DNA from: Chlamydomonas reinhardtii
Taxonomy: Eukaryota; Chlorophyta; Chlorophyceae; Chlamydomonadales; Chlamydomonadaceae
Direction of reading: 5' to 3'
Assembly: GCF_000002595.2 (NCBI RefSeq)
Contig: NC_057015.1
Coordinates: 7,603,847 to 7,667,846 of the forward strand
DNA length: 64,000 bases
In this document: piece by piece, positions 12,101 to 23,635 of the stretch
Position numbering within the stretch: the first letter of the stretch is position 1
How the letters are laid out: each line of letters opens with the position of its first letter
Program-made: the position numbers and the translations under genes
Notes under the pieces: model-generated
Seen by the model: the letters and a program-made list of their open reading frames with translations, nothing else
Databases searched by the model: none
What the model was told of the DNA's origin: nothing

Positions 12101-15100
12101 GCGGCGCACTCGCGCCCCCCTCCGGAACCGGTCCCGCCGGTGCCGGCGCCGGCGCAGCGGCTTCCGAAGACGCGGACGCGGCGTCGCTACGCGGGCCGTG
12201 GTGGGCGGCGCTGCCGGCTGCCGCGCTGCCGCCACGCAGCAGGCTGGCGAACTGGCTGGCAGCTGCCGCCGGCAGCGGCGTCAGCAGGCCCCCGGCACTG
12301 AACGCTGACGACTCCTGTCGGCCGCCGCTAGCGGCTGCCCCCACAGCCTGTTGTGCTCCGCCCGCCTTCCGGCCGCCTCCTGCCGCCCTCCCGGCGGCGC
12401 CGCCGCTCGTGGCTCGCGCCGCCGCTGCAGTCAGCAGAGTCCCAGGCGCCGCCGCCGCCGCCACAGGTGCCGCCGGCGCAAGCCGACTTGCCGAGCCCTG
12501 ACGGCTGCGGCTGGCGGCAATGCCGCCGCCTGCGCCCGCAGCACCGGCAGGACTGGACCCCAGGCCGGCGGAGGCAGAGCGGTGCATGCGCACCAACCGT
12601 TCGTCGTACAGGTCGTGAAATCCGCCGCCGCCCCCATCCAAACCGCCGCCGCCGCCACCGCTGCCCGCCCTGCCGCCGCCGCCACCAGTCAGGTCGGCGG
12701 CGCCGCGCCTGGCGTCGCTGACGTTGCTGGCGGACCGGGAGGGAGGAGCGGCAGGTGAGGCGGCGGCGGTGGCGGCGGCGGTGGGCACTGGTAGCGAGCC
12801 GGAGGAGGCCAGCGGCGCCGACAGGCCTAGACTGAGGCTGCGCTGGCCGCTGCTGGCGGGAGACGAGGCGCGCCAGGGCTCGGCAGCCTCCGCCCGTGGC
12901 ACCGGCGACGGCGGAGGCAGCGGCTGCAGCGGCAACCCTGGGGGTGGCCCTGCAGCTGCCGTGGTGCTGGCGGTGGTCCGGACAGCGGCAGAATCTGGGG
13001 GGAGTGGTGAGGCTGCGAAGCCGGCAAACGCGGATGCAGGTGGGGGCGGTTGCGGGGCCGCGGCTGGGAGAGGAGGCGGCGGCGCCGCGCCGGTGCGGCT
13101 GCGCTGCTGCTGCTCCTGACGCTCCTGCTGCTGTGCAAGGGCAGAGTTGGCAGCAGCAGCGGCGGCGTGACGCGAGCAGGAGGTAGTGGTGCTGGCGGCC
13201 GTGTGAGGAGGAGATGGGTGGGTGTGCACGGGTTGTGCGCCGGGAGGGCTGGTGATGGGGGAGCTGCTGACGGTGTCGGTGGCGGCGATCCCGGGACCGC
13301 TTGGACCGTGGGGCCGTGGCGGCGGCGGCGGCACCAGCGGGCGCATCTCCAGACCTGGCGGCTGAGGCTGCAGCTGTGGCGGCAGCAGCTGTGGCGGCTG
13401 CAGCTGCTGCGCAGCAAGGTGTGGCGAGACGGCAGTAGCACCCGCACCTGCACCCGCTGTAGCGCCAGCATCGCCACCAGTGGAGGCGCCTGACGATGAC
13501 GTGTGTCGAAAGAAGTGTGCCACCGGCACCGCCGCCGGCCGTGGCGGCGGCGGTGACACGGAATCGCTACAGCCGCTCTCCGAGCCCCGATAAGCCACCA
13601 GTGAGGAGCCGGGACCCGAGGAAGTGGAGGCGCCACTCGGCAGTAGCACCAGTCGCAGAGGCGTGCTACTGCCGCCGGCAGCGGCGGCGGAAGGGGCACC
13701 GCCGCCAGCTGCTGCTGCAGCCGCAAGGCGCTGGGGCGGTGGCGGCGGCGGAGCTGTAGCAGGTGCAGGCGCGATTGTGGCTGTATCTGGAGCCGCGGCC
13801 TGGATGTTGCTGCTACTGCCAGTGCCGCCGGCCGCCGGCTGGATGGGTGTGGCTGTAGCAGCGGTGTCCGCAGCCGGGGTGGCAGCTGGGAGGGGCGGGA
13901 CGCTGTGGGCAGCGAGGATGGGGCCGGGCAGGGGTAGCAGCGGCAGTAGCGGCAGCGGCAGGGCTGCGGGCATGCTGGTCTGCGTTCCGAGCGATAGCGA
14001 GGTGCGGCCCACGCCCGCCCATTCCGGACCTGTGTTAACGAGCACAAGAAAAAGTGCACGCAAATCAGGACCTGTTTGTATACGGCGAGACGTGGCACGA
14101 GGTAGGCAAACTTCGCGTTTGAATGACGTTTGCGACCTGCGCAGGTCTCCTGCGCCGTGTGTACAACCGGCCCGGACCACCAAGGAATTGCACAAACACG
14201 CCCCTGCTCTTCCTTCCTTCCCTTCCCTCCCACCCCTCCTCCCCACAGCCCCCACTCACTGGCAATGTGGCCGTCCCCAGCGTCGGCCAGCGAGGTGGAG
14301 GGCGTGTCGATGAAGGGCGAGTTGAGGCCGCTACCGCCGGCGAGCACACCGTACCGCGGCGTGGCCGGCTCCGAGCTATCCTCCTGCTGCTCCGCCGCCG
14401 GCGCCGCCGCCGCTGCCTTGGCTTCGGCCGCCACCAGCTCTTCATCACCAGCCAGCGCCTTGGGCGCCTTGGCCGCGCTGTCTACCGTCTTGCCTATTGC
14501 ACTGATGGATGAGTGCGATGCCGCTGGCAACTGCGGGGAGGACCCGGGAGCAAGGTTCATCCCTTGTGGGGACGGCTGCGGCGGCGACGGCGGCGGATGT
14601 GGCGGCAACGCCGCTGCGCGCGGGCTCGTCGGGGCTGGCGGCGGATCCTCGCTCCCACCGGATGTAACGGCAGCCGCACCCGCAGGCAGCGGCGGCGGCG
14701 GCGGCGCCGCCGCGCCAGTGGCGGCGCCGGCCAGCGCGGCGTAACGTGCGGTGCTGGGCAATGGCTCGCTGTGAGACTCGCCGTACAGCTGTGATGGCGG
14801 CGGCGGCGGCGGTACTGATGCTGATGTGGACAGGTGCGGGCGGGCCTGTGATATGGACAGCCTGTGCGGGGCAATGCAGTGCCGTGGGGTAGATTAGAGT
14901 GGAATTGCGATGGGGGCGCGCGCGCCATAGGTACTTGATCAGCCATTGACGGCAAATGAAAGCATGGAGGACAGGAGCCCAGCGAATGAAGCTCGTCCAT
15001 GCCCAGACATCCACCACTGCTCACTGGCCGCGCCAGCCGTGCGACCATCCCGCCGCCAGTGCTTTGACTAGCTTCCCGCACCGCACCCGCGATCAACACA

Positions 15101-17427
15101 ACTGCATCTGCCGGCGTCTCCGACCCCACCCACCTAAGCCCACACCTTACTCACACCCAGCCACGGCACCCACCGCCCCGACAAGCCACGCCCCCACACA
15201 CACCCACACGCATACACACACCTGCGGAGGGTGACGCTGGGACGCACATCCAGGTCCACACCCGACCCCAAACCGCCGCTTCCAGTAGCGCTGCCGCTTC
15301 CATCCGTCACGGCGCCACCGCTGCCAACTCCGCCGACTGTAGCAACCCCGCCGCCAAAACCCGGCAGCCCCGCCGCAGCCGCCGTCACGCCCGCCGCCGG
15401 CGGTGCGACGCCTGCAGCTACAGCCGCACCCGACGGGCCCAGTTGTAGCAAGTACATTGGCGCCGTCAGCGCCACATCGCGATCGACCTCGAGAAGTGGC
15501 TGTAGCAGGGCCGCCGCTGCTGGCGGCGCCGGCGGCAGTAGCAGGGGCGCAGCGACGGCGGCGCCGCCGCCGCCGCCAGGCGCCGGCAAGGCGCCTGCTG
15601 CCACCGACGGCAGCGCCGCAGCCGCCAGCACCACCCGCGGTGCGGGCAGCGGCGGCGGCGCCACCCCAGTGGCAGTAGCAGCAGCAGCGGTGGCTGTAGC
15701 GGCATCGCCCTCCTCGTCCTCGCCTCGCGCCTCGCGCCCAGCACACCCTGGCGGCGGTGTGGCGGATGTGGCTCGGGACACCGTCGCCGTCGCCGCTGCC
15801 GCCTGCCGCCACCGCCCGTCTCCGTCGCGCAGCTCGCTTGCCTCATCCTCTAATGCATCCCCGGCCTCGCCGACGCCATTGCTCGCAGCTGAGCTCGCGT
15901 CGGCTGCGTCGGCCCGCCGGCGGCGCCCAGCGGCATGGGACACTGTACCCAAGCCCAGCTCTAGGTCCCGCGAGCTGCCCTGAGATAGGTGCCGCTGGTG
16001 ACTGCTGGCGGCAGCGTCAAGGGGCGCCGCTGTTGCTGCGGCCGGTTGCAGGACCGGCGCCGGCTCAGCAGCCGCTGGCAGTGCAGCACTAATTGGTTGG
16101 TTGCCGGGCACAGCCACAAAGGCTGGCGGCGGCGCCAGCGGCGGCTGCGGCGCGGCGGACTGAGCTGCTGCTGGCGGCGGCGCCGGCGGAGGCACCAAGG
16201 CCGGATGTCGCGCCGCCACCTGCGGCTGCGGCGGCGGTGGCGCAGATGGCGGCTGAGGCTGCGGCGGCAGTAGTTGCTGCTGCTGCGACGGCTGTAGCAG
16301 CTGCTCTTGCAGCGGCTGTAGCAGCCCGGGCGACCGCACGAATACCAGGCTGGAAGCGGCATCCAGCACCGGTACACCCACGGCCGGCTCCTGCTGCTGC
16401 TGCCGCTGCTGCTGCTGCTGCTCCCGCAGCTGCATGGCTTGCAGCTGAACGGGCTGTTGCTGCACGGGAATGCCCAGCACAGGCGCGTCGGCCGTCACAG
16501 CCACCTGCCTTGCTGCCGTAGGCTCGGCCGCCGCCACCGGACCAGGCCTGGAACCTGTCCTTACGGGCTGTTGTGCGGCATAGGATTCCACAGCTGCTGC
16601 TGGCGCCGTCCGCCCCGCCTGGTCCTGATGAAACATGGCTGCCATCACCGCCTGCCTCTCCGCCTCCAGCTCCGCCTCCTCATCCACCGCATGCCGCTGC
16701 CACCGCTGCCCCGCGTCCTCTTCCTCCTCTTGGCCCTCCGGCTGAGGCGACAGCCGCCTGCCACCACCGCCGCCGCTGCGCCGCCAGCGGAGTACGCGCA
16801 TTCCTCCCATGTACCCCGTCCCTCCCTCTTCCTCCGCCTCTTGCGCCTGGTCAGGCGGCGGCGGCCATTGCGCAGGCGGCGGCGGCGGCGGCAACGCCGT
16901 CGGCAGCCGCCGTCCCACCTGGGGCGCCGGCGGGACACCGCCAGCAGCGCCGCTTGCCGCCACGCCGCCGGGACCGCTGGCGCCGCTGACACTGGCGCCG
17001 CCGCCGCCACCATTGCCGCCTGCCGCCGCTGCCAGAGCTCCAGCTGACAGGATAGGGTGCACAGGCGGACCGGTCGCATCGGGTGGCGGCGGCGCCGCCG
17101 CAGCCGGCGGCATCCCCGCTGGCGGCGGCGGCGCAGAGCGACCTTCTGACGGCGTGGCAAATGGCGACCACAGCAAGTCCGCCGGTTGCTGAAATGCGCC
17201 ATAGCCGGCGGCGGCTGTAGCAGCCGGCGCGCCGCCGCCTGGAGACATGGGTGCAACTGCCGTGGTTGTCATTGGGTTGGGGTCCCCTGCGACAGCCGGT
17301 GCCGGTGTCGGTGAGGAGAGTGGGTTTGCTGCTGCTGCAGCCGGCGGCGCCGCCGCCGCCGGCCGCGCTGCTACTGCCGTGACGGGCCAACTGTTGTACG
17401 GCGGTAGCAGTTGCACTGCAGTAGCAC

Positions 17428-17488
<61 letters not shown>

Positions 17489-20400
17489 GCTGGTGACTGA
17501 GGCGAGGGGACTAGCCTGCGAGCCGGTTCCGCCGATCGAGGCGGCGCCGCCGGCAGTGTAGGTGCTGCCAAAGGCGGCGCTCGGCTGGCCGGCAGCGCCG
17601 CTTCCGGGCTGCGATGCAGCCGCAGTAGCACCGTAGGGAGCGAGCGCGCACAGCCGACCGCCGCTGCCACCCGGCACTGCTGCAGCCATCGGCACATCGA
17701 AGCTGGCCCTCCCGAACTGCGTGGTGCGAGTGAACGTCCAGTCCCGTGCCTGGCCGCCGACGCCGCTGCTACTGCCAGTGGGCGGCAGGGGGGGTCCAGC
17801 AGTAGCAGCAGTAGCCGGCACCGCCGCAGGCACGACAGGTCCCGCATAGAGCGTGGGAGCAAGCTCCGGCTGCGGCTGCGGCTGCAGCTGTAGCTTTATG
17901 TTGCCCAGGATGGGGTGGAATCCAGCTGACGCCGCCGCCGCTGACGGTGACGCCGGCACCGGCACCGGCGCCTGCCGCGGCGCCTGCCCAGCCTGCTTCT
18001 GCCGCTGCCGTGGCACACCCTGTGCGGGCACCGGCGCAGCCGCGGCAGTAGCAGTAGCAGGCAGATTCGGATGCCGCGGCGGCGAGCCCCACGTCAGCGT
18101 CGCCTCCGACCGGTAGCTGCTACTGCCGGGGTCATCCCAGCTGCCGCCGCCAACCCTGGGCGGCGCCGGCGGCGCGGCTGTAGCACCAGCCTCGCCGGAG
18201 CCTCCGCCGGCAGTAGCAGCCGCGGAGGCGGAGGCCAGGTAAGAGCGCAGGCGGCTGTATCGCGCGCCGGCAGTGGTTGAGGTGGTTAGCTCCGTCACGT
18301 CCGTAACCTCAGACGTCGAGCCCCGCTCCGATCCAACATCGTACGGCAGGGCGCCGCCGCCGCCGCCAGCAGTTCCAGTCCCGCCGCCGAAAGCCACGTC
18401 GTACAACAGCCCGACATCGGGACCAGAGTCGCGATCTCCATCTCGGTCGCGATCTCGAAACCCGCGGCCGCCGGCGTCGCCAGCAGCCTCACTGGCGGCG
18501 CTATCGCTGCCGTAGTCACTGGCACCGCTATCGTCATACGTACTGCTGCTGCGGCGGCGCCCGCCACTGCCGCCGCCACCGTACTGCCGGCGCCCCCAGA
18601 TCTGCTGCGGCGGCTCGTACTGCTCATCATCAAAGAATGAGACGGTTTTGCGAGTGTACGGCGGCTGGTGCGGTTGCTGTTGCGCGGGGAGGTAGGGCGA
18701 TGGCGGGTGCGGATGCGGGTGCGGCGGGTTCGTGTCGTCTAGCGGCGGGATGGCACTGCCGTGTGACAGGTACGAAGTGGCGGAGGCGACGGAACCCGTG
18801 CGCAAGATGCCGCCAGTGCGTCGGCGCGGCGGCTGCGGCGCCACTGGCGCCGCCGGTGGCGCCAGCTGTTGGGTGCTACTGCCGCTATCGTTGTCTTGGC
18901 CGCTCAGGCCTGCCGAGCCGATGGCGCCGCTCCAGCTGACGCGGCTGCCGGCGCGGCCGCCGCCGCCGCCACCACCGCCGCCAGCGTCCCGGCCTGGCGG
19001 CAGCGATGCCGATGGCGATGGCGGGCGCGGGCCGGCTCGGCCGCCGTAGGCGCCGAAGCTGACACGGTGACGTGGCGGGTGGTGCGGCGGCTGGGGCTGA
19101 GGCGGCGGTGATGGCAGCGCCGTCGGCCTCAGTGGCACGCCGCCCACTGCCCGACGCGCGGCCGGCTGCTCTGCTACAGCCGGCTGTTGCGGCTGCAGCG
19201 GGAGCTGCTGTGCTGGTGGGTGTCGGCAGACGGCTGTAGCATGCCGGCCCTGGGCGCCGGTGCCAGCTGTGCCGCCACTGCCGCCGCTGCCGCTGCTGTT
19301 ACGGACGCCGCTATCCGGGGTTCCAGTCCGCGCGCTGATCTCTGGACCCATCGCTGGGTGCGTGGCACCGCGATACGTGCGCTCCCCATGATGAGCCCCC
19401 GGGGCTACAGCTGCCACAGCCAGCGGTGCTGGTGGCGGTGGTGGTGCTACTGCCGCCAGTGCTGGCGATGTGGGTCGGGCGCCGCCGCCGGTTGTAGCAG
19501 CAGGCGGGTGGTTCAGGGGCCGGCCGTGCTGCTGCCGGGATAAGCTGGCGCTGCCCCCGGCACGAGCCCCGGGGGGCGGCAGGTGCGGCAGGTTGTGGTG
19601 GTGGTGTTGGTGGTGGTGTCCCTGTTGTTGGGGCTGTTGGGGCACCTGCTGCTGCTGCTGCGTCGTCGTCGGCTGCGGTGTCGGCTGCGGTTGAGCATAC
19701 TGCGCGTATGGGTGCACAACCTGCTGAGCCTGCGGCAGCGCCGCCTGAGGCGGCGGCTGGTGCTGCTGCGGCCCGCCTCGCGCCGGTCCCCCTTGCGCCG
19801 CCCCTGCTCCCGCCCCAGCCCGGGCCACTCCGAAGCTCCATTCCTCCTCCCTTTCATTCCGGCTGACGCCGCGCACGCCACCCACACCTCGACCACTAAG
19901 CCCATAGGCAGCGGAAGCGAGGCCGCCACCGCCGTGACCCCTGCTGTGGGGATGTAGCGCATGCATCGGCACGCCGCCGCCGCCGTCATCTGCACCAGCC
20001 GCCGCCCGCGCCGCCGCCAGCTGGAGAGCGCTGTGGTGCGCGAAGGAGGCCGCGTCTTGGCCGGGCAGGATCTCCTCATTCTCGGTGCATATCGACCTGC
20101 GTGGTTCCCACGCGCACTTGGGATTGAAGCACTTGTATACCGACTCCATTGGGGTATGTGTATGTCATTGTACACAGATGTTCGTGTTACGGTTTGCCCA
20201 CACACACACGCACCTGGCCGCTTCGTCGCCGCTGTCCACTGTGGTGGGTGTGCCGCCGTGCAGGTCAGCATCGCGCCACAGGGCCGCATGCCGCGCCGCC
20301 GCCGCCGCCGCCGGGTCCTCCACATCCGTACCAGTAGCCGCACCGCCGCCAGCGTCTAAGAAGTACCAGTGCGGCACCATCCGCCCACCGCCGCCGCCGC

Positions 20401-20958
20401 CACCGCGACGGTGCAGCGGCGCTGCTGCCGCACCCGCAGCGGCACCCCTGACGCCGCCAGGACCGCCGCTGCCCTTGCCAGCCCTGCCGCCGCCGGCGGC
20501 GGCGCTGCGGCCGCCGCCCAGCGCCGCCGCCGTCGCAAGCGCCGGAAGCGCCGACGGCGCGGATACTGACGGCGGGACTCGCCGCATGGTGGGAGTGGCC
20601 TGCAACGGCGGCACCGCGAACTCAAATTCGTTATCTCGGTCGTCCAACGCCGCCTCCGAGGCCTCGTGCACACCCGCCGGCGCCAGTGCATCCGTGTCGC
20701 CGCCGCTGCCGCCAGTCCACGTGCTGCCAGCGCTGCCGAAGCGCCCCGCGGCGATGCCACCGCCGCCGCCGCCGCCGCCAGCCCCAGCCCCAGCCCCAGC
20801 CCCAGCCCCAGCCCCAGCCCCACTAGCGCCGCGGCCGGCCTCATCGCCCTCTACCGGGCTCTCCGAGACTGCAGGCATGCCTCCGCCGCCGCCGACGCGC
20901 CTGTTGCTGCCGCCGCCGCCGCTATAGTGGTCCAGCATTGGCGCCCCTGCAGGCGTCT

Positions 20959-21002
<44 letters not shown>

Positions 21003-22579
21003 TGGGTTATGATGCCTGAGACCTCGAAGCTGACGCGGCTGTACTCCTGCCGCCAGCGCGACCGGCGCAGCGCCGCCAGTGCCTCCTCCGCCGCCTCTGC
21101 GTCCTGATCCTGCAAAACCTCATCCGGCCGGTGCACCAGCGCACTGTAGGCAGTAGCAGCAGGACTGGCAGTAGCAGCATCATCAGGGGTAGTGGCGCCA
21201 GCGGCTGCAGTAGCAGCCGCCTCGGCGGCGGCATGCACAACATCCGAGGCGGGGGCGGCGGCGGATATGCCGGACGCGAGCGACAGTGCCGGCTCCATGT
21301 CTAGGGGCACGGCCGGCGGTGGCGCTGCTACAGCTGCCGTGGTGGCTGCGCCCGGCAGTAGCGCGGCATGAGTCAGCGGCGGCGGCAGCGGCGGCGGCGG
21401 CGGCAGTGGTGGCGAGGGCAGGGGGTGCAGCCTGGGCGTGTCCGACCCGTGCGTCTGTCGCTGCTGCGGCTGCCGCTGCGGCTGTAGCTGCGCCAGCAGG
21501 GGCTGTAGCTGCGTCGTAGCGCCCGGCTCAGTGACGCCGCCCCCACCCCCCACGCTGCTGCCGCCAGCGACGGCGTCGGCCGAGGAGCCCGGGCCGGGGA
21601 CTGGGTCGGCCGCTGCCGGCGCAACGGCCGTAGCCGCGCCCCGACCCTGACCTCTGGGTGCTGCTACTGCAGCCGCTGGCTGTAGCAGCGACAGTGGTGG
21701 TGGCGGCGCCGTTGCCGCCACCTGCGGCCGTAGCACCGGCGACGCAATCTGCGCCTCGTCCAACAGGAAGCGCTGTAGCAGCTCGGCCGCCGGGTTGTCG
21801 CTACTGCCGCTGCTGGCCCCGGTGCCAGTACCGGTGACGGTGCCACCGCCGCCGCCGCCACTGCCGCGACGGCTGCTGCTGCTGTGCGAGGTGCCCGGGT
21901 ACCGCCGCTCCCGCTCGCGCTCCCGCCCCCGGCCGCCCGTGACCGCCGCCTCTGCGGCCTCTGCAGCCTGCACCGCCGCCGCCCGAGCCGCGGCCGCGCC
22001 CGGCCTGGCGCCGCTGGCCACCATCTCCTCCTCCATGATCTCACTCTCCGTCCGCACCACAGGCTCACGACTGGTGGAGGCGCCACTGATGCGCCGCGTG
22101 ACGCCGCCGCCGCCGCCGCCACCGCCGCCGCTGCCACCGCCGCCGCCGGCGCCGCCGCCCCCAGTCGTTTCGCCAGTGCCACTGATCGCTGGGCCGCCGC
22201 CACTGGGCCTGGTGCGGCCTGCCGCGGGAACAGCCCCCGCCGCCGCCGCCGTGTCCGTATCCATCCCCGTCATCAGCTCTAACAGGCCTGGCACATGCTG
22301 CGCCTGTTGCGGCTCCCCCGCCTGGGCACGCAGCCTACCGCCGGCCTCCGCGGCGTAATGCTGCTGCAGGAGCTGCGCCTGGGCCGACGCCGGCGCGCCT
22401 GCCACAGCTCCATCGCCGCCGCCGGCGCGGCCGCCGTCACCAGCGCTAACCCTTCTGCGCCTGCGGGAGCCTCGCGCCTCCGCCTCCGCTTCCATCTCCG
22501 CCGCCACCGCCTCTTGACCCCGGCCCTGCTGTCCCTGCCCCTGATGCTCAACCTCTGCCTCTGCTTCTACCTCCATCCC

Positions 22580-22625
<46 letters not shown>

Positions 22626-22849
22626 GGTGGAGGCGAGTGCTGTCGCTGCGCCGACGCGGACGCCGACGCCGGCAGCGCAATCGCCGGCTCGCCTAGCCAC
22701 AGCGTCGACGGCGCTGACAACGCCGACGGCGCGACAGAGGCGCTGCCAGCACTCGCCTGGTCGCCGCCGCCGCCGCCAGCGCCACCGCCGCCGCTGCCAC
22801 TGCCGTCGTCTACGGCCGCCCAACTCCCGTCCAGGCTGCTTAATCCGCC

Positions 22850-22883
<34 letters not shown>

Positions 22884-23056
22884 GTAGAATGGCCACCGCT
22901 GCTCATATGGCCGCTGCCGCCGTCACCGCCGCCACCGCCGTTGATTGCGGCAGCGCGGTCGCCACCGGTAGCCCTGCCGCCGGCGCCGCCCGCGCCGGTG
23001 TCGGCGACGCCGCCTCCCGCCGCTGCGAGCAACTCGCCAGCCGCGTCGCCCCTCAT
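9171..23056 (-). CDS. Giant low-complexity protein of about 4,390 residues, function unknown
   Basis: Four very long exons join in frame on the minus strand: 23056-20214, 20096-15222, 14861-14260 and 14029-9171. All three junctions have GT-AG ends and matching phases; the sum is 4,393 codons with the stop (TAA at 9171-9173). I took ATG 23056 as the start. The frame also runs upstream to a possible acceptor (TTGCAG just before it), so a missing 5' exon is possible. The protein is dominated by Ala, Gly, Pro, Ser and Gln, including polyQ (near 17.45 and 22.6 kb) and a polyPro run near 20.98 kb. The last exon carries one strongly hydrophobic stretch (about 11.34 kb, GRALLLILMALLLPSLSLWM), probably a membrane anchor, then a less repetitive C-terminal part rich in Ala/Leu helices. 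Five [RK][VI]x[FW]-type motifs resemble PP1 docking sites. I recognise no catalytic domain. It may be annotated elsewhere as more than one gene. Confidence 0.72.
17430..17485 (-). repeat. CAG/CTG triplet run encoding polyglutamine
   Basis: About 18 uninterrupted CTG units on the plus strand, read as CAG (Gln) in exon 2 of the giant minus-strand gene. It is the longest of several triplet runs in the window. Confidence 0.9.
20960..21002 (-). repeat. GGC/GCC triplet run encoding polyproline
   Basis: About 14 GGC units on the plus strand read as a proline run in exon 1 of the giant gene. It lies just after the SRVSFEV motif in the protein. Confidence 0.85.
22581..22624 (-). repeat. CAG/CTG triplet run encoding polyglutamine
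   Basis: About 14 CTG units on the plus strand, read as Gln near the N-terminus of the giant gene. It is a likely length-polymorphic site. Confidence 0.9.
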
Positions 23057-23635
23057 GCACACCTGCAAGCGTTGCCCAATGTACAAAGGCTCCTCATGCT
23101 CGAGTCAGAAAGTTGGACGCTTCGCGGGGCGCTTGGTGCCCCCCACCGAATCTCACCTCGGCTCTAGAGGTTGCGCCTGTGTCCTTTCTTGTCGTCGCTA
23201 GGCGCCAAGCCTGCGTGCAGCAGCAGCAGCAGAGTGAGCCACCAGGGGGCGTGACCCGTAGGACTGACAACTCAACCTGAATCGCTCTTACGTTCAAATT
23301 AGCGTTCGCAATCAGCAGGAAAGAAGCGGAAGTGGACACGATGCTGCTAGTCGGCGCGTCCGAGCTTGGGCTTGCCGTGACGCTGCCGCCGCCGCAGAGC
23401 TCACCTTTGCGAGTACGCCGTTGCGCCCGTTTGTGTGATGTTCAAATCGCCAAGCTGCTGGGTAACTATCATTTTGTTATATCGCCAGCCGGCCGAACTG
23501 AGCGGAAGATAATGGAAAGTCCGGATGACGAGGGGGGGAGCTAACTTCTTGGGGGCCAGGCGCTCATCGCGGTCGACCCATTCCTTTTCTTCGACCTTTG
23601 CTCTCTTCTTTCTATATTCGCAGAACTTTGCTACC

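Noticed and set aside
11534-14744. Plus-strand open frames of 150-314 residues opposite the last exons of the giant gene
   Set aside because: Same reason: repetitive shadows without start context, splice structure or recognisable protein.
20100-20149. Reading MESVYKCFNPKCAWEPRR as the start of a separate gene or a zinc-binding N-terminus
   Set aside because: An acceptor just inside (exon start 20096) joins in phase with the exon ending at 20214, so this peptide is probably intronic.
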